DNA of 64,000 nt from assembly GCA_023213395.1 (NCBI GenBank), contig CM041465.1, positions 71,121,741-71,185,740 on the forward strand, in the 5' to 3' direction. How positions within the stretch are numbered: the first letter of the stretch is position 1; the number at the start of each line of letters is the position of its first letter. The notes under the pieces were generated by a model. The model made no database searches, was not told where the DNA came from, and saw nothing but the letters and a program-made list of their open reading frames with translations. A program made the position numbers and the translations under genes. The DNA comes from Cycas panzhihuaensis. Taxonomy: Eukaryota; Cycadophyta. This document shows positions 54,640 to 64,000 of the stretch, one piece after another.

Positions 54640-54747
54640 CTGTCAATGCAACGTGCCATGTGTTAGAGTGTATCCTCGATGCATATCATAAAGTCAAATC
54701 AAAATCTATCTAGATGTCAAACGACTGAGGAAACGGTTAGGTCTCAC
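54640..54747 (-). other. Putative intron in the antisense PMD gene (108 nt)
   Basis: Minus-strand donor CAG|GTGAGAC and acceptor TTGACAG|GTGTAG. Splicing joins DPVATA to GVAEVQRLVEAM in one plausible frame. Confidence 0.6.
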
Positions 54748-55941
54748 CTGCTGTGGCTACCGGATCCTCTGCTCGGGCGACGTCTCCCTCTCCTGGCTCT
54801 CCGCCAGCTGCCGGTGCCTCATCCTCCGGCACATCCTCTGCCTCTGCCTCATCTCCGGCAGGGACCGGCTCGACCCTCACTTCTCCGGATCTCCTCACAA
54901 TCCGTAGCCTGCGCCCCCTGGTCTCGGCCGCCCTGCTCGTCTCGGCAGCTCCTGATGGGCTAGCCCCTCCCGTGGCAGCCCCGGATGGTCCAGCTGCGTC
55001 CTCGGGTGCCTATGATGGACTCGCCTCTCCCGCAGGTCGGGATGGGCCAGCCCCATCTCCCCCATCGTCATTGTCATCACCCCCATCGTCATCATCATCA
55101 TCGCTGTCATCGATGGGAGCTCCTGCCTCCCGCTGTAGTCATCACTCGCCCACCTCACTGCCCTGTATGGATCTGCTATATAGTCTGTCAGAGTGAGGAG
55201 GTCGAGCGATGTCGCGTCGACCGACCGGCGGACATGTGCCTGGTCCTCTGTCCCCCGGAATCTCGTCTGCCATCTATGGACCATCGGGGCCCACCTCGCT
55301 ATGGGGAATGGCCCCCTGCCGGCGCCACTGCCGCAAAATGATCAAAGAACCAAGACCTTTGCGGCAGGTCTTTGTGAAAACTCCCTCCGTCCCCGATCTC
55401 CCGATGGTATCTAGTTGGGCGACGAGGTTTACCACAACTAGGGTAGCCCATCCATCCTCTCACGGCCAGACCGGCACAAGGCGATCCACCCATCCGCTCG
55501 ATCTCTATAGTTCTATTTCCGGAGATCGGAGTAATGCATAGCAAAATAAGCTTCCTCACCCGAAATCCCAGAGCATAAGTCTGCTCTAGGGGATCTCCCT
55601 CATTGCCACTATGCCTTGCGTGAGGCGGCCGCCTCTCGTGTCTTTGCCTCGGTCTAAGCGGTGTCCTCGATCTCGGGTCTCCCGTCAGCACCCCTAAGAT
55701 CCGTCTAATGTCCTATGGGGTGATGGATATGTCCCCTATCTAAGGTAAGTGGAACACGTGCCTCCTCCTATCCCAGTGCGACACTATGTCCACTAGAGCC
55801 GATTGATTCGATCTGTTGGGGGTCCTCAGGGCCTTTTACAGGTCGCATCTCTTCAAAATCGCCTGTCATCCTCGGGTTGACATCTCCAGTGGCGAGGATG
55901 GGCATGCTGACGTTCTCGCGGTTGTCTACCGCGGTGACTGC

Positions 55942-56417
55942 CTGCAATCAGCAAAAGTTAATCCAAATCAGTTCCCTAGCACTCCTCCAGGCCCCTAGCT
56001 GCCTGTCTGGTGCCCTTTTTTGGCTTCCCAGGGCTGTTTGGCCCCTGTTTTGGCTTTTTCTGATTTTACATGCGTATGCGCTCAATTTAGCTGCAGCTAA
56101 ATTCGGGTGGGCCTCATGGCGATCCTTCACTGAGCGATCCCGTGGCTAAGATCGCGGTCAGCGATCTTGGCAGGTATCTGCGGCAACCCCTAAAAGGGGG
56201 GTTTTTGGCCAGAAAATCAAAATTTTTTGTGGTGGACCCCAAGTAGACCCACTGGGACAGGCTGCCTAATGCCCAGGTCCCCGCCTCTTTCTGGGTCTAA
56301 TTCAGACTCCGAGAGGCCTCTGATCGCCCATAAGGGGCATAAAAAGCATTAAAATTTGAATAAAAAGCAATAAACTTTAAACTTTGAGATGACGAGGGTT
56401 TCGTTAGATCCACTCAC
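55942..56417 (-). other. Putative intron in the antisense PMD gene (476 nt)
   Basis: Minus-strand donor CCA|GTGAGTG and acceptor TGATTGCAG|GCAGTC. Splicing would join MATVRPDP to AVTAVDNRENVSM without changing frame. The intron interior has no coding pattern. Confidence 0.5.
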
Positions 56418-56585
56418 TGGATCTGGCCTGACTGTCGCCATCCTGTCCCCGCGATCGTAACGGTTGTCTCTACACTCGAACCCGACGGTCAGATCATCCT
56501 CTGCGTGCCCCTGAAGTCGGGTAGTGCTCCGCGTCATAAGGGTAAGGCTCTGGTTTCGTACGAGAGCCGGTGAAAATGAAATCAA

Positions 56586-57128
56586 TTTTCATTAGTTTTC
56601 CTTATATAGGCGGGGGCCTCGGCCAGGCACTTCTTAGTTTACGGCTCGTGACAGTCGTTGGGACTGTCTCATCGCGCTATTAGCCTTTGCCTTCTGGCCC
56701 TATCGCTCGTTGTGCTTTATGGACGCCCTTTTTGCCCTCTCTTGTAAGGGCATTTATGGCACCTCATTATTGCACTTTTGGCAGGGCCTTTCTGCATCGT
56801 TTTACGCGCTACTCCCGGGCATGTCCGAGTTTATACTCGTTTGGCTCGTTTCGTCGCCCTGGACTCGTTTTGACCCTTTCTGCCTGGTGTCCCCAAAGGA
56901 AATGCTCTCCCCGCCTGGGGGCACGTGTTACTTTTCCAAGCAACCTTTGGCCCCCCAGGGCGCCTTTTCTCCGCCCACTCTTGACGATGGCGGATTGCTT
57001 GCTTCCATTCTTGGGTAACCTCATTGCTAGGTCCTCCTACCCTTCTTGGCCCGCTTCGCACTTGCTATTCAAGTCTTTGTTTTTGCTTGCATCACTATTT
57101 GTTTACCGCTAGAGCCTAGTATCCAGCC
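56586..57128. other. Noncoding stretch upstream of RNase H
   Basis: GC-rich DNA with overlapping ORFs on both strands (56687-57112 and antisense) and no recognisable domain. It could hold the promoter of the antisense PMD gene, but I see no clear motif. Confidence 0.45.
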
Positions 57129-57520
57129 ATGTCTCTCCTCATTTTCACTGATGGTGGAAGTCGCGGTAACCCCGGACCTTCCGCCGCTGCGTGGATTCTT
57201 CGCAGTCCCTCCGGGCACGATCACTTGCGTTTTGGAGTCTTTCTTCTCGAGGCTACCAATAACGAAGCCGAGTACACGGCCGTTATTGAAGCCCTTACGG
57301 ATGCTCTTCGTTTCCATCGTGGTTCCATTGTGTTGTTTTGCGATTCTCAGGTCGTGGTGTCCCATCTCACCTGTTTACGTGTGCGATGCCCTCACCTGAG
57401 GACCCTTGCATCTGCCACCCGGTCTCTCCTGGCTTGTTTCTCTTGATGGATATCCGGATATCCCGAGGCACCTCAACGCCGAGGTCGTGCCCTCGTCCGC
57501 CTCATCCTTGAGCGTCGCCT
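57129..57520 (+). pseudogene. Archaeal-type RNase H domain of Tat-like element
   Basis: ATG at 57129; open to 57446. MSLLIFTDGGSRGNPGPSAA holds the first catalytic Asp in D-G-G-S-R-G-N-P-G. EATNNEAEYTAVIEALTDAL holds the catalytic Glu, and LFCDSQVVVSHLTCLRVR the next Asp. The layout is RNase HI of the archaeal/plant type found as an extra domain in Tat elements. After 57446 a shifted frame continues PRHLNAE, the C-terminal block that normally carries the last Asp (N-A-E-A-D-A-L); a small indel has destroyed it. It lies alone with no RT or integrase next to it. Confidence 0.82.
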
Positions 57521-57903
57521 CCCTCTTCTAGATGACCGCCCTTGAGGCTTGCCCGGCCAGCCCGTGCCCAAGCCTCCAGTCGCTGTTAGTTAGATGTACC
57601 TGCTCTACTTTGTTGGATGCCCTCTTACTTCACGTTGCACCTTGGCAACGGGGGGCATCTCGTTTTACTGCTTATTTCAGTTTCAGGTCGATGTTTAGGC
57701 GACACGCAGCGTCACGTTGTCCTCGTCTCCATCTCCCCTGTCCACGCGTTCCGCCACGACACTTGCCTACGCCCTTGGTCTACGTGCCGCTCCTTATAGT
57801 TTTATATATATGCATGTGCTACTCATGTTTCTTGATTGTCAGCATTCGCCATCACATTACGCTTCCAAGCAGTGAGGCTCACGCGCGAGGCGATGTTCCA
57901 GTA
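57521..57903. other. Region before 3' LTR of Tat-like element
   Basis: No domain recognised; ORFs at 57532-57933 and 57617-57799 look accidental. I do not see a clear polypurine tract at 57890-57903, which is unexpected. Confidence 0.45.
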
Positions 57904-60449
57904 TGGGAATGGACTCGAGACGCATTGACATAGGTTTGTTCAGGTATATGTTCTTACTTTTCTTACCTATGTTAATTAAGGTAGTTTAGAGTAGTTTGAT
58001 TGACATATGCCTGCCTACATGCATTTATTTGTCTGCTTGCTCATAATGCATGTACCTAACGGCGCGCCTTCAGCCTATGACGACTCACAGCGGGGGCATT
58101 CCTCAGCGAATGCGACACCCCGTATGGCCTACAACCACTCACAATGTCTCCACAGTTTCTTGGGATTATTTCTGCCAGCTTATTTGTTCTTGTTACAACA
58201 TGTCATTTATGTTGCAGTCCTTCCTAAGTCTGGTTTAACCCTTAGTTAGGGCTCTTTGCATCATTCTGGATACTTGTCCACTGCCTGGGCCTTCCCCCCA
58301 GCTGATGTAATTCATGTTTAGTCCATGTTCTTACCTTAAAAGCTTGATTTTTCTTTCATTTTTCTCTTTTTTAAATTTCGGTGATGCGGTAAACTAAGCG
58401 ATGCTAGTGGAATTTGCCCTGATACTGTTCGAAATTTAAAAAAGAGAACCACGCGACAGTTTCCGCGTTTTTTCACGGAACTGCCGCATGGCTCCGTACG
58501 ATTGGAGGCGCCCCAATGCCCCAACGTTCACTTACTGTGAACAAGACATAAAATGATTTTTTTTACTCATTGGCATCATTCTTGAGCTCATTTTTCTAAG
58601 TTTTCTAAAGAAAAGCTCTCCACAAAAGATAAGAGAAGACACAGAAATCAAAGAAGTTCAGGCACAGCAACTGAGGAGGAAGGACAAGGCTGCCACCAGT
58701 GGATTTTGCAGGGCCATTGCTGCCCCTTATTACTCTCCACAAGCAGCTCTCTTCCTCTTGCAACTACACAAAGATTCAAGGGACTTCTTCAACCAAGAAG
58801 TTGCCCCAAAGACTTGCTTCACATCCCCAACTTCACAAAGGGCTTCTTCCATCTACTTTGGTGGGAGAACTCATGATCAGTCTTCATTTGACCTCTATTG
58901 CTACTGTCCCTAGTGGTAGGAGGCATGCATGACCTCTCTACACAAGGTACCCCTTAGCTTTACTTGCTTTTTTTGTATTTTCTTTCATTTCTTCTTCCTT
59001 TTACTTGTATTTCCTTTGCTTTTTGCTTGCAAACCCCTTGGATATACTTGCATGTCTCTTATATTTATTGTCAAGCATTCTACCTCTTCTTTCCCCTTGC
59101 TTTTACTCCTTGAATAAAAGTAGCTACCATTGGCCATAGCTGCCCCTTAGTGCCACCTTGACCCGAATCCATTTTCCTGGTTTTCTCTTTGGACTTCCTC
59201 ATTTTCTCCAAGTCTTCTTCCATTCTTTCCTCAGTTAGCTAGAGTAAGGGAGCATACACGAGGATTTGAGGGAGACAGGCGGGGTTCTGTCCCCCATTGT
59301 CGTCCTTCTCCCCAAGGGTTCTGTCCCTTGTCCTCTTCCCCTTACCATACACGCTGTCCTAAGGAACGGGTCGAAGGAGTTTAGAAGATTGTGTCAGGGC
59401 GTCCAGACCAGTTTTGAGACAACTCGCGTCCACCTTTGTTACAACTCGGCATTCCTTTCCCGGGCCCCTTTGGAGACCTCTCGTGGGTGAGTTAGCCATC
59501 CCGAGGCTATACTCAGTTCCACTTCATGTGTTTGTTGGCACTTGGTAGCGTAGGAATACCTCATATGCTCTCATTTCTGTTTTGCTACATTTTGACATAT
59601 AGCTTAGTTTGATTAGCTAAGTTGATTTTAGTTTGCAGTTCATACACATATATCTCCTTGTATATTTGGTAGCCTCTCCCTAGAGAGGAAGGTGCTCTTT
59701 GTGTTCTCTTGCAGGATCGCATTGGTGGAGGTAGCGCGTGGAGTGAACCCATTGCCGGCTAGCTCACCCATGGTACTTTCCCTCCTTTAGTTTTGCTTTT
59801 CCTTTTCATCCTTTCATTTTATTTGATTTCGCATGCTCACGGGGAGGTAAGTGAACCCCCTTATCACCATCAATCGACGTCGCGTGCTTGGAGAAAGGAG
59901 AAGGAGGGAGCAAAAACAACGCGAGATCAACTGTACTTTGACCTCAATCGCCGGACCCAGGTATTCCTCGTGTTTCCTTTATTTTTTCCCTTTTATATCA
60001 TTCTTGTTTTTTGTACATGCTTGATAAGTAAAAGATAAGGAAACATAAAGGAAAAAGGAAATAGTCTTTTATTTTACATTTACTTTCCTATACCGTTTCT
60101 TTTACTTTGCATTACATAGGGATATAAGACCCGTTTACATTGCATCCCCCAACCATACCTTACTTCACACCTGTTGCACGTTGATTTTGTTGCCCTCTCG
60201 TTGCCTTCTCATTACCTTGAGAAGCCGCAACGCGCGAGGTTTCCCTCTCCTTCCCGGCCATCCGAAGGGTAGGAAGGCCTCGTATTTGCACGGCTACCTG
60301 GAAGCAACCAGGCACCTTACAGTCCCCGAACCCGCGCTCCGGCACACGGACGTCCTGCGAGGTGAGATCCTCGCTGCCTAGCCCAGTTAGTGTGGTGTTT
60401 TGTATCCCTTTGCTAGCCGTAGGATCACCGCCCCGCAGAGAGCGTTTCA
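57904..60449 (+). repeat. 3' LTR of Tat-like element
   Basis: 2.55-kb partner of 46813-49299. It ends GCGTTTCA (the 5' copy ends CGTTTCC before the primer site). It is longer than the 5' copy mainly through short extra GC-rich insertions. Confidence 0.93.
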
Positions 60450-61970
60450 ATACTAAAGCCAACTCAATGCAAGAAAACAAAGTAAAGAAAGGAGACAGAG
60501 AGAAATAGAGGCATCGAATGCTATGAAGAAAAAATACTCTTTTATCGATGTGCCTATGGTGGATAGGCTCGTGCCATTCTTATGTAAATCTAGCTTCTGA
60601 AATGTAGCTCAACAGAGAGATAGGAGCTGCACAGTCTGGATATCTACATAGGTACTCTTGAGAGTGTTGGGAGTCAGATGAAACCAACGAAGTAACACTT
60701 GTAAAGGCAGAAATGGAGTTGCCAATGGTTACATTGATCGATCCTGACTACCTCAAATAATGGAGGTTGTACATGCAAAAGGTTTTGAGCATAAAAAATT
60801 GGTGCCTTTTGATTTGATCTAATGCTACCTGTTTGTTTGAAGTCAAAGAAATCTGTGGGTTTGGTGTCCGAGATTGAAAAATGGTGCATAAAACTAGTCT
60901 AGTGCTCTAGACTATTTAATGGGCAGTTGTTGGCATCTATTAGTAGATTATTTCTTGAGAACATAAGAACATTCCAGACTCAATCCAAAATAATGGAGCT
61001 TCTCAATAGTATTGTCAGTAATGTTATCATCCACACTGTCAAAGTTTCCAGTTCAAACACAAGTTGAGAAACTAAAGAGCAGAATAGAAATGATTACTAT
61101 AGCCTGGACATTTCCAAAAAATAGAAATGCTTTGAACCAAAAGAATGCTTTGAAACCTACAACCTTGGCAAGGTCAGTAACACTTGGAGTATGATACCAA
61201 AGGTGTTTACAGAACAAAATGAAAAAAAATGTTGAGTTGGACCCTAAGAAGAACTTTTGAGGGGACTTGAGATTCACTTATTTCTCTAGTTTCATATGAA
61301 AAAATGTCTATGAAAAATATACAAAAAGTATATAATGAAGGAAGATAGTCATGCAGAACCTTGAGGAGACCATGCGAAGTAGACTTGCTTATTTTGAGAA
61401 GGTTGCAGGTAATGAAAAAGTACTAGGATTTCAAGACGCTAGTTTGCATAGTTTGTGTGGCTTCTCAAACAATTTATAAATACAGCCGAGAAAGGTGGAT
61501 AAATGCAAGGAGGCAGTTGTCTCAATTGCATCCAAAAAAAATATTTCAGTTATTGATATTTTCTCTCACACTTATATATATACAATTAAAAACTTTACTC
61601 TCTTTCTTTATGCTTCTTGGATCATCTGATTCTATAATAGTTGTTTGACTAAAAAATAACTTCTGCAAATGGTCATGCCTCACAAGCTATATTTTTTAGA
61701 GTATTATGCTTCATCAATGAGCTATATGAAGATAGATGGGAAGCCTACTGATTGTGTTGAGGGATTCTGGCAGCAAACTAGTTCAAGCTATGCAAGAAGC
61801 TTGTGTCATAATAATGGGTTTTGCAAAGGCTTAATCAACAACCATTATGAACAAGAAATGTTGTTTCTGAAAAAAAAAATCTACCAATAATAGAGACAGC
61901 TTAACAAAAAAAATGGCTTGATTCGTATGAACTAGTAGTTTTTTATTCAATGGAGTTCAAATAAACTAGG
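60450..61970 (+). other. Cassette B, right part; unidentified gene-like DNA
   Basis: Not homologous to cassette A. It contains plus-strand open stretches of 60-73 codons, at 61012-61194, 61457-61648 and 61669-61890 (the last with MSYMKIDGKPTDCVEGFWQQ), with balanced composition compared with the AT-rich element DNA. I do not recognise a family. They may be UTR or exons of the captured protease gene or of another host gene. Confidence 0.45.
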
Positions 61971-63138
61971 AAATTTTCTACTATTTTGACAAAAATAAGT
62001 CAAGCAAATGACATGTATATATATGTATTTTGAAATATTTTCAAATAAATTATAAATATATCAAAGAAAAAAAATATGTATTTAAATTTGAAAAAGGTAT
62101 GAAGAACCTGGAAATGTAGTTATAGCAGGCTTCTTCACATTTTCAAATGCATTCTCTAATATATAAATCTGCTATATATGCTTCTCCAGATGGCTGAATA
62201 TGCCCCAAAAATTATGAATCTGTAGAAAATTTTAAAAAAATATTCAAATATGTGATAAAAAAAATAGATCTAAAAAGAAGTATAGTAGATCTTAAAGTAA
62301 AACTAGTAGATATAGAAAAACTTGTATAAATATTATAGATCTGGTAATGTAGTTAATTTGCAGACGAAAAACAAGCTTCAAAAGCTTATAGTAGATATAT
62401 CTACAGTATATACTTCTTCAAAAACCTGAATATTCTCCAAAGATTATAGATATATAAAAAGGCTTGAAAATGTAATCAAAATATGTGATAAAAAAATATA
62501 AATATGAAAAGCAATATAGAAGATCTGAAGTAAAAATTATAGATCTTGAAAAAAAACCATATGAATCTTGCATGCAACTTATCTCCTTTGTAGATCTGCA
62601 AAAAATATTAGATAAAATAGACAAATAAACTTGAAAACTTTCAAATATGTAATAAACATTGTAGATCTCAAAAAAATATATATTAAATATGATAAAAAGC
62701 TTAAATACAAATAACTTGCTGTTGAAATACGTTGATCTCCTTCATAGATCTCGAAATATAGCCAACTTTTTTTGAGAAAATCTACTGTAGAATGCCAAAT
62801 ATTTGATAGAAAATATATAGATCTGAGAAAATATGTCACAAATATGAAGAAAACTTCTATAAATCTTGCATGCAACTGAAAATCCTTCACAAATCTTTAA
62901 AAAGATGTAGCTTATAGCTGAAGTCCTTCATAAATCTGCACAAATCTGAAGTATGTTTGTTATAGCACAAATATATCTTAATAATAAGAAAATCTGCTGA
63001 AAAATAGAAGAAACTTACTGAAAAAAAAATTATAGAAAATAAATATAACCAGTATGTCTTATTGTGAGAAAATCCACTTCAAATGTGAGTAAGTCTCTTT
63101 TCTTCTTCACAAAAAACTTCACAGATCAGTAATTGCCT
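61971..63138 (-). repeat. AT-rich leader with recurrent AGATCT motif, copy B
   Basis: Homologous to 36626-37507. AGATCT occurs about nine times between 62268 and 62820, usually as (A/G)TAGATCT. It ends at the primer site. Confidence 0.7.
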
Positions 63139-63150
63139 GCTCTGATACCA
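63139..63150 (-). promoter_or_regulatory. Primer binding site of the array, right end
   Basis: The minus strand reads TGGTATCAGAGC, an exact initiator-Met match, two bases from the LTR. Confidence 0.93.
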
Positions 63151-63152
63151 AA

Positions 63153-63558
63153 TGTTGGAAATAATATTGCAGGAGAACAGGCCAGAACATATATAAAGAA
63201 TCACATAAATTAATATTACAATATATCAATATAGCATAAACTGAAAATCCATTGTAATCATTCTATTGTAGTGAATAGAGTTACAAATTTCCTAAATAAG
63301 GGTGGTGTCTAGAGACACCATGGTTGCACACCCCTTAACATTTATAATTTAGAGGAGGAGGGAAACTCCTCAACCCCTGAATTCAAAATAATAATAAAAT
63401 AATATTGACTTAACTCAAATGAAAATAACGTAAACTAAAGTTAAACTTACCTTAACTTACCTCGACATGTTGAGCATCATATGTCTAAATTGCAGTTGAT
63501 GAGGTGTACAATCCTAGTTGAAAAGGTGGGAGTGGAGTGATGATGATTAACTCCAACA
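63153..63558 (-). repeat. 5' LTR of the array
   Basis: 406 bp with intact TGTTGGA...TCCAACA ends. It matches 32439-32830 and the two pieces of the middle LTR. Confidence 0.95.
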
Positions 63559-63563
63559 ATATT
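63559..63563. repeat. Target-site duplication ATATT (right)
   Basis: Identical to 32434-32438; flanks the right end of the array. Confidence 0.88.
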
Positions 63564-64000
63564 AGGTTGGTCTTACTTAAATAATAAAAGATTCCTTTTA
63601 ATATCAAGAAATAAATAAACTTGAAATAAGTAAGACTAGACATGATTTCAAATGAAAAGATAACCATTGCTTTAGAATCAATTCACTATGAGAAATAAAA
63701 TCAAAGATTAAACTATTCCCTTTCAATGGATGCAAATATACAACTATTCTCTTTCAATTTTAAAGAATTCTTCTTAAATAATAAAATAACTTGATTAGAA
63801 AGAAAGAAAGCTAAAAAATACATGTATGCTTTTTTAATTGAATACCTTAATACAAAGATACCTTAATAATGAAATAAAATTAAGGTTTTCTATTGTAAGA
63901 TTTATCTTTAAAAAATGAAGCTCTTAAACAAGTAACTTTAAATAGCTTTCAATGCACTTTCAATGAGAATGTATTCAATGAATCAATAAGAAGCAAGTAA
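63564..64000 (-). other. Cop-D leader, continuation
   Basis: The reverse complement resembles the Cop-C leader at about 8090-8290 (e.g. TTCAAGTT, AAAAGGAATCTTT, TTTCACATT across the junction). AT-rich, no gene. The Cop-D primer site and 5' LTR would lie beyond the window. Confidence 0.75.

Larger units (their letters stand above)
54200..56585 (-). pseudogene. Antisense gene with plant mobile domain (PMD) and putative introns
   Basis: Minus strand, opposite to gag. The PMD core at about 55690-55870 reads SALVDIVSHWDRRRHVFHLP, then a stop, then IGDISITP(stop)DIRRILGVL; this matches 'ALVERW...THTFHLPxGEMTITLxDVxxLLGLP' of plant mobile/aminotransferase-like proteins. Downstream are the 54895-55691 segments (e.g. 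LTLTDYIADPYRAVRWASDD), then GVAEVQRLVEAMVRELFPQ and a coiled-coil-like end (LKASEERFRAIEEGLRGERD, near 54310). Putative introns are annotated separately. Stops and at least one frameshift disable this copy. Exon 1 (56418-56585) is uncertain. Confidence 0.68.
46813..60449 (+). mobile_element. Tat-like Ty3/gypsy element with gag, protease and RNase H but no RT or integrase
   Basis: A 13.6-kb GC-rich element with 2.5-kb LTRs (46813-49299, 57904-60449) inserted in cassette B. Internal order: primer site, Gag, protease, an 85-bp triple repeat, an antisense PMD gene, archaeal-type RNase H, LTR. Extra antisense ORFs and an additional RNase H are known for the Tat lineage of plant gypsy elements. Lack of RT and integrase makes it non-autonomous. 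No exact target duplication is visible (GCTAT and ATACT). Confidence 0.88.
32439..63558 (-). mobile_element. Tandem LTR-I-LTR-I-LTR array of a pol-less family (31 kb with nested insertions)
   Basis: Three LTRs of one family in the same orientation: 32439-32830 (3' end), 37522-37633 plus 45329-45555 (middle, split by Cop-E) and 63153-63558 (5' end). They enclose two internal regions. LTR ends are TGTTGGA...TCCAACA. Both the middle and right LTRs are followed on the minus strand by a Met-tRNA primer site after a 2-base spacer. Outer duplications are ATATT. The internal regions hold a Gag remnant, long noncoding DNA and host-gene cassettes, but no pol, so the family depended on another element's enzymes. 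Confidence 0.88.
27275..64000 (-). mobile_element. Cop-D: Ty1/copia element split by a 31-kb insertion
   Basis: Minus-strand copia of the Cop-C family: 3' LTR, polypurine tract, RNase H, RT, integrase, protease and gag (27275-31815), then leader. The leader is broken at 32438 by the LTR array and continues at 63559. The reverse complement of 63559-63680 aligns with the Cop-C leader near 8190-8290 and joins, across the ATATT duplication, to 32438. The 5' LTR lies beyond the window. Confidence 0.92.

Noticed and set aside
54985-55341. Plus-strand ORFs over 54679-55541
   Set aside because: These GC-rich frames overlap the antisense PMD segments, have His/Pro/Arg-biased composition and no domains.
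56687-57112. Plus-strand 141-codon ORF as a host gene
   Set aside because: GC-rich chance ORF with overlapping ORFs on both strands and no recognised motif.
32439-63558. Simple 31-kb element with two LTRs
   Set aside because: A third LTR of the same family with its own primer site lies at 37508-37633 and 45329-45555, and the internal regions are partly duplicated.

Overview
The window is plant nuclear DNA made almost entirely of nested, decayed LTR retrotransposons. I found no intact single-copy host gene, no rRNA or tRNA gene and no CRISPR array. A land plant with a large, repeat-rich genome is indicated by initiator-Met-primed Ty1/copia elements, a chromodomain Ty3/gypsy element, a Tat-like gypsy element with a plant mobile domain (PMD) ORF, and captured fragments of plant gene families (L-type lectin receptor kinase, ABCB transporter, RD19-like cysteine protease). 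A gymnosperm is possible, but the sequence does not settle it.

Left half (1-27274). The oldest layer is a Ty3/gypsy relic on + (21816-27274). Next to it is a minus-strand copia, Cop-B (5' LTR 21605-21815). Cop-B is cut twice. Minus-strand copia Cop-A (window edge to 5622) sits in its RT. Plus-strand copia Cop-C (6473-19096, target duplication GTGTT) sits in its integrase region. Cop-C is cut in its RT/RNase H junction by a chromovirus (12507-18070, target duplication AGATA).

Right half (27275-64000). Minus-strand copia Cop-D, of the same family as Cop-C, starts with its 3' LTR at 27275 and runs off the window. Its leader is split by a 31-kb block (32439-63558) with perfect 5-bp target duplications (ATATT). 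The Cop-D leader resumes right after the block, as shown by comparison with the Cop-C leader. The block is a tandem LTR-internal-LTR-internal-LTR array of one family with no pol. The two internal regions share their flanks but carry different host-gene cassettes at the same place, both antisense to the element: lectin receptor kinase plus ABCB in one, a cysteine-protease propeptide in the other. The middle LTR is split by a complete copia, Cop-E (37634-45328). The second cassette is split by a GC-rich Tat-like element (46813-60449) with 2.5-kb LTRs.

The Tat-like element encodes Gag, protease and a lone archaeal-type RNase H. It also carries an antisense PMD gene with recognisable introns, but no RT or integrase. 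Cop-E has an unusual leader: an array of perfect 18-bp palindromes separated by G-runs, followed by a gene-like segment antisense to the element.

None of the elements looks able to act alone. Most pol reading frames are interrupted by stop codons, many explicable by C-to-T change, and several active-site residues are altered. The value of the window is structural: deep nesting, a recombinant tandem array, and non-autonomous elements that carry different pieces of host genes.
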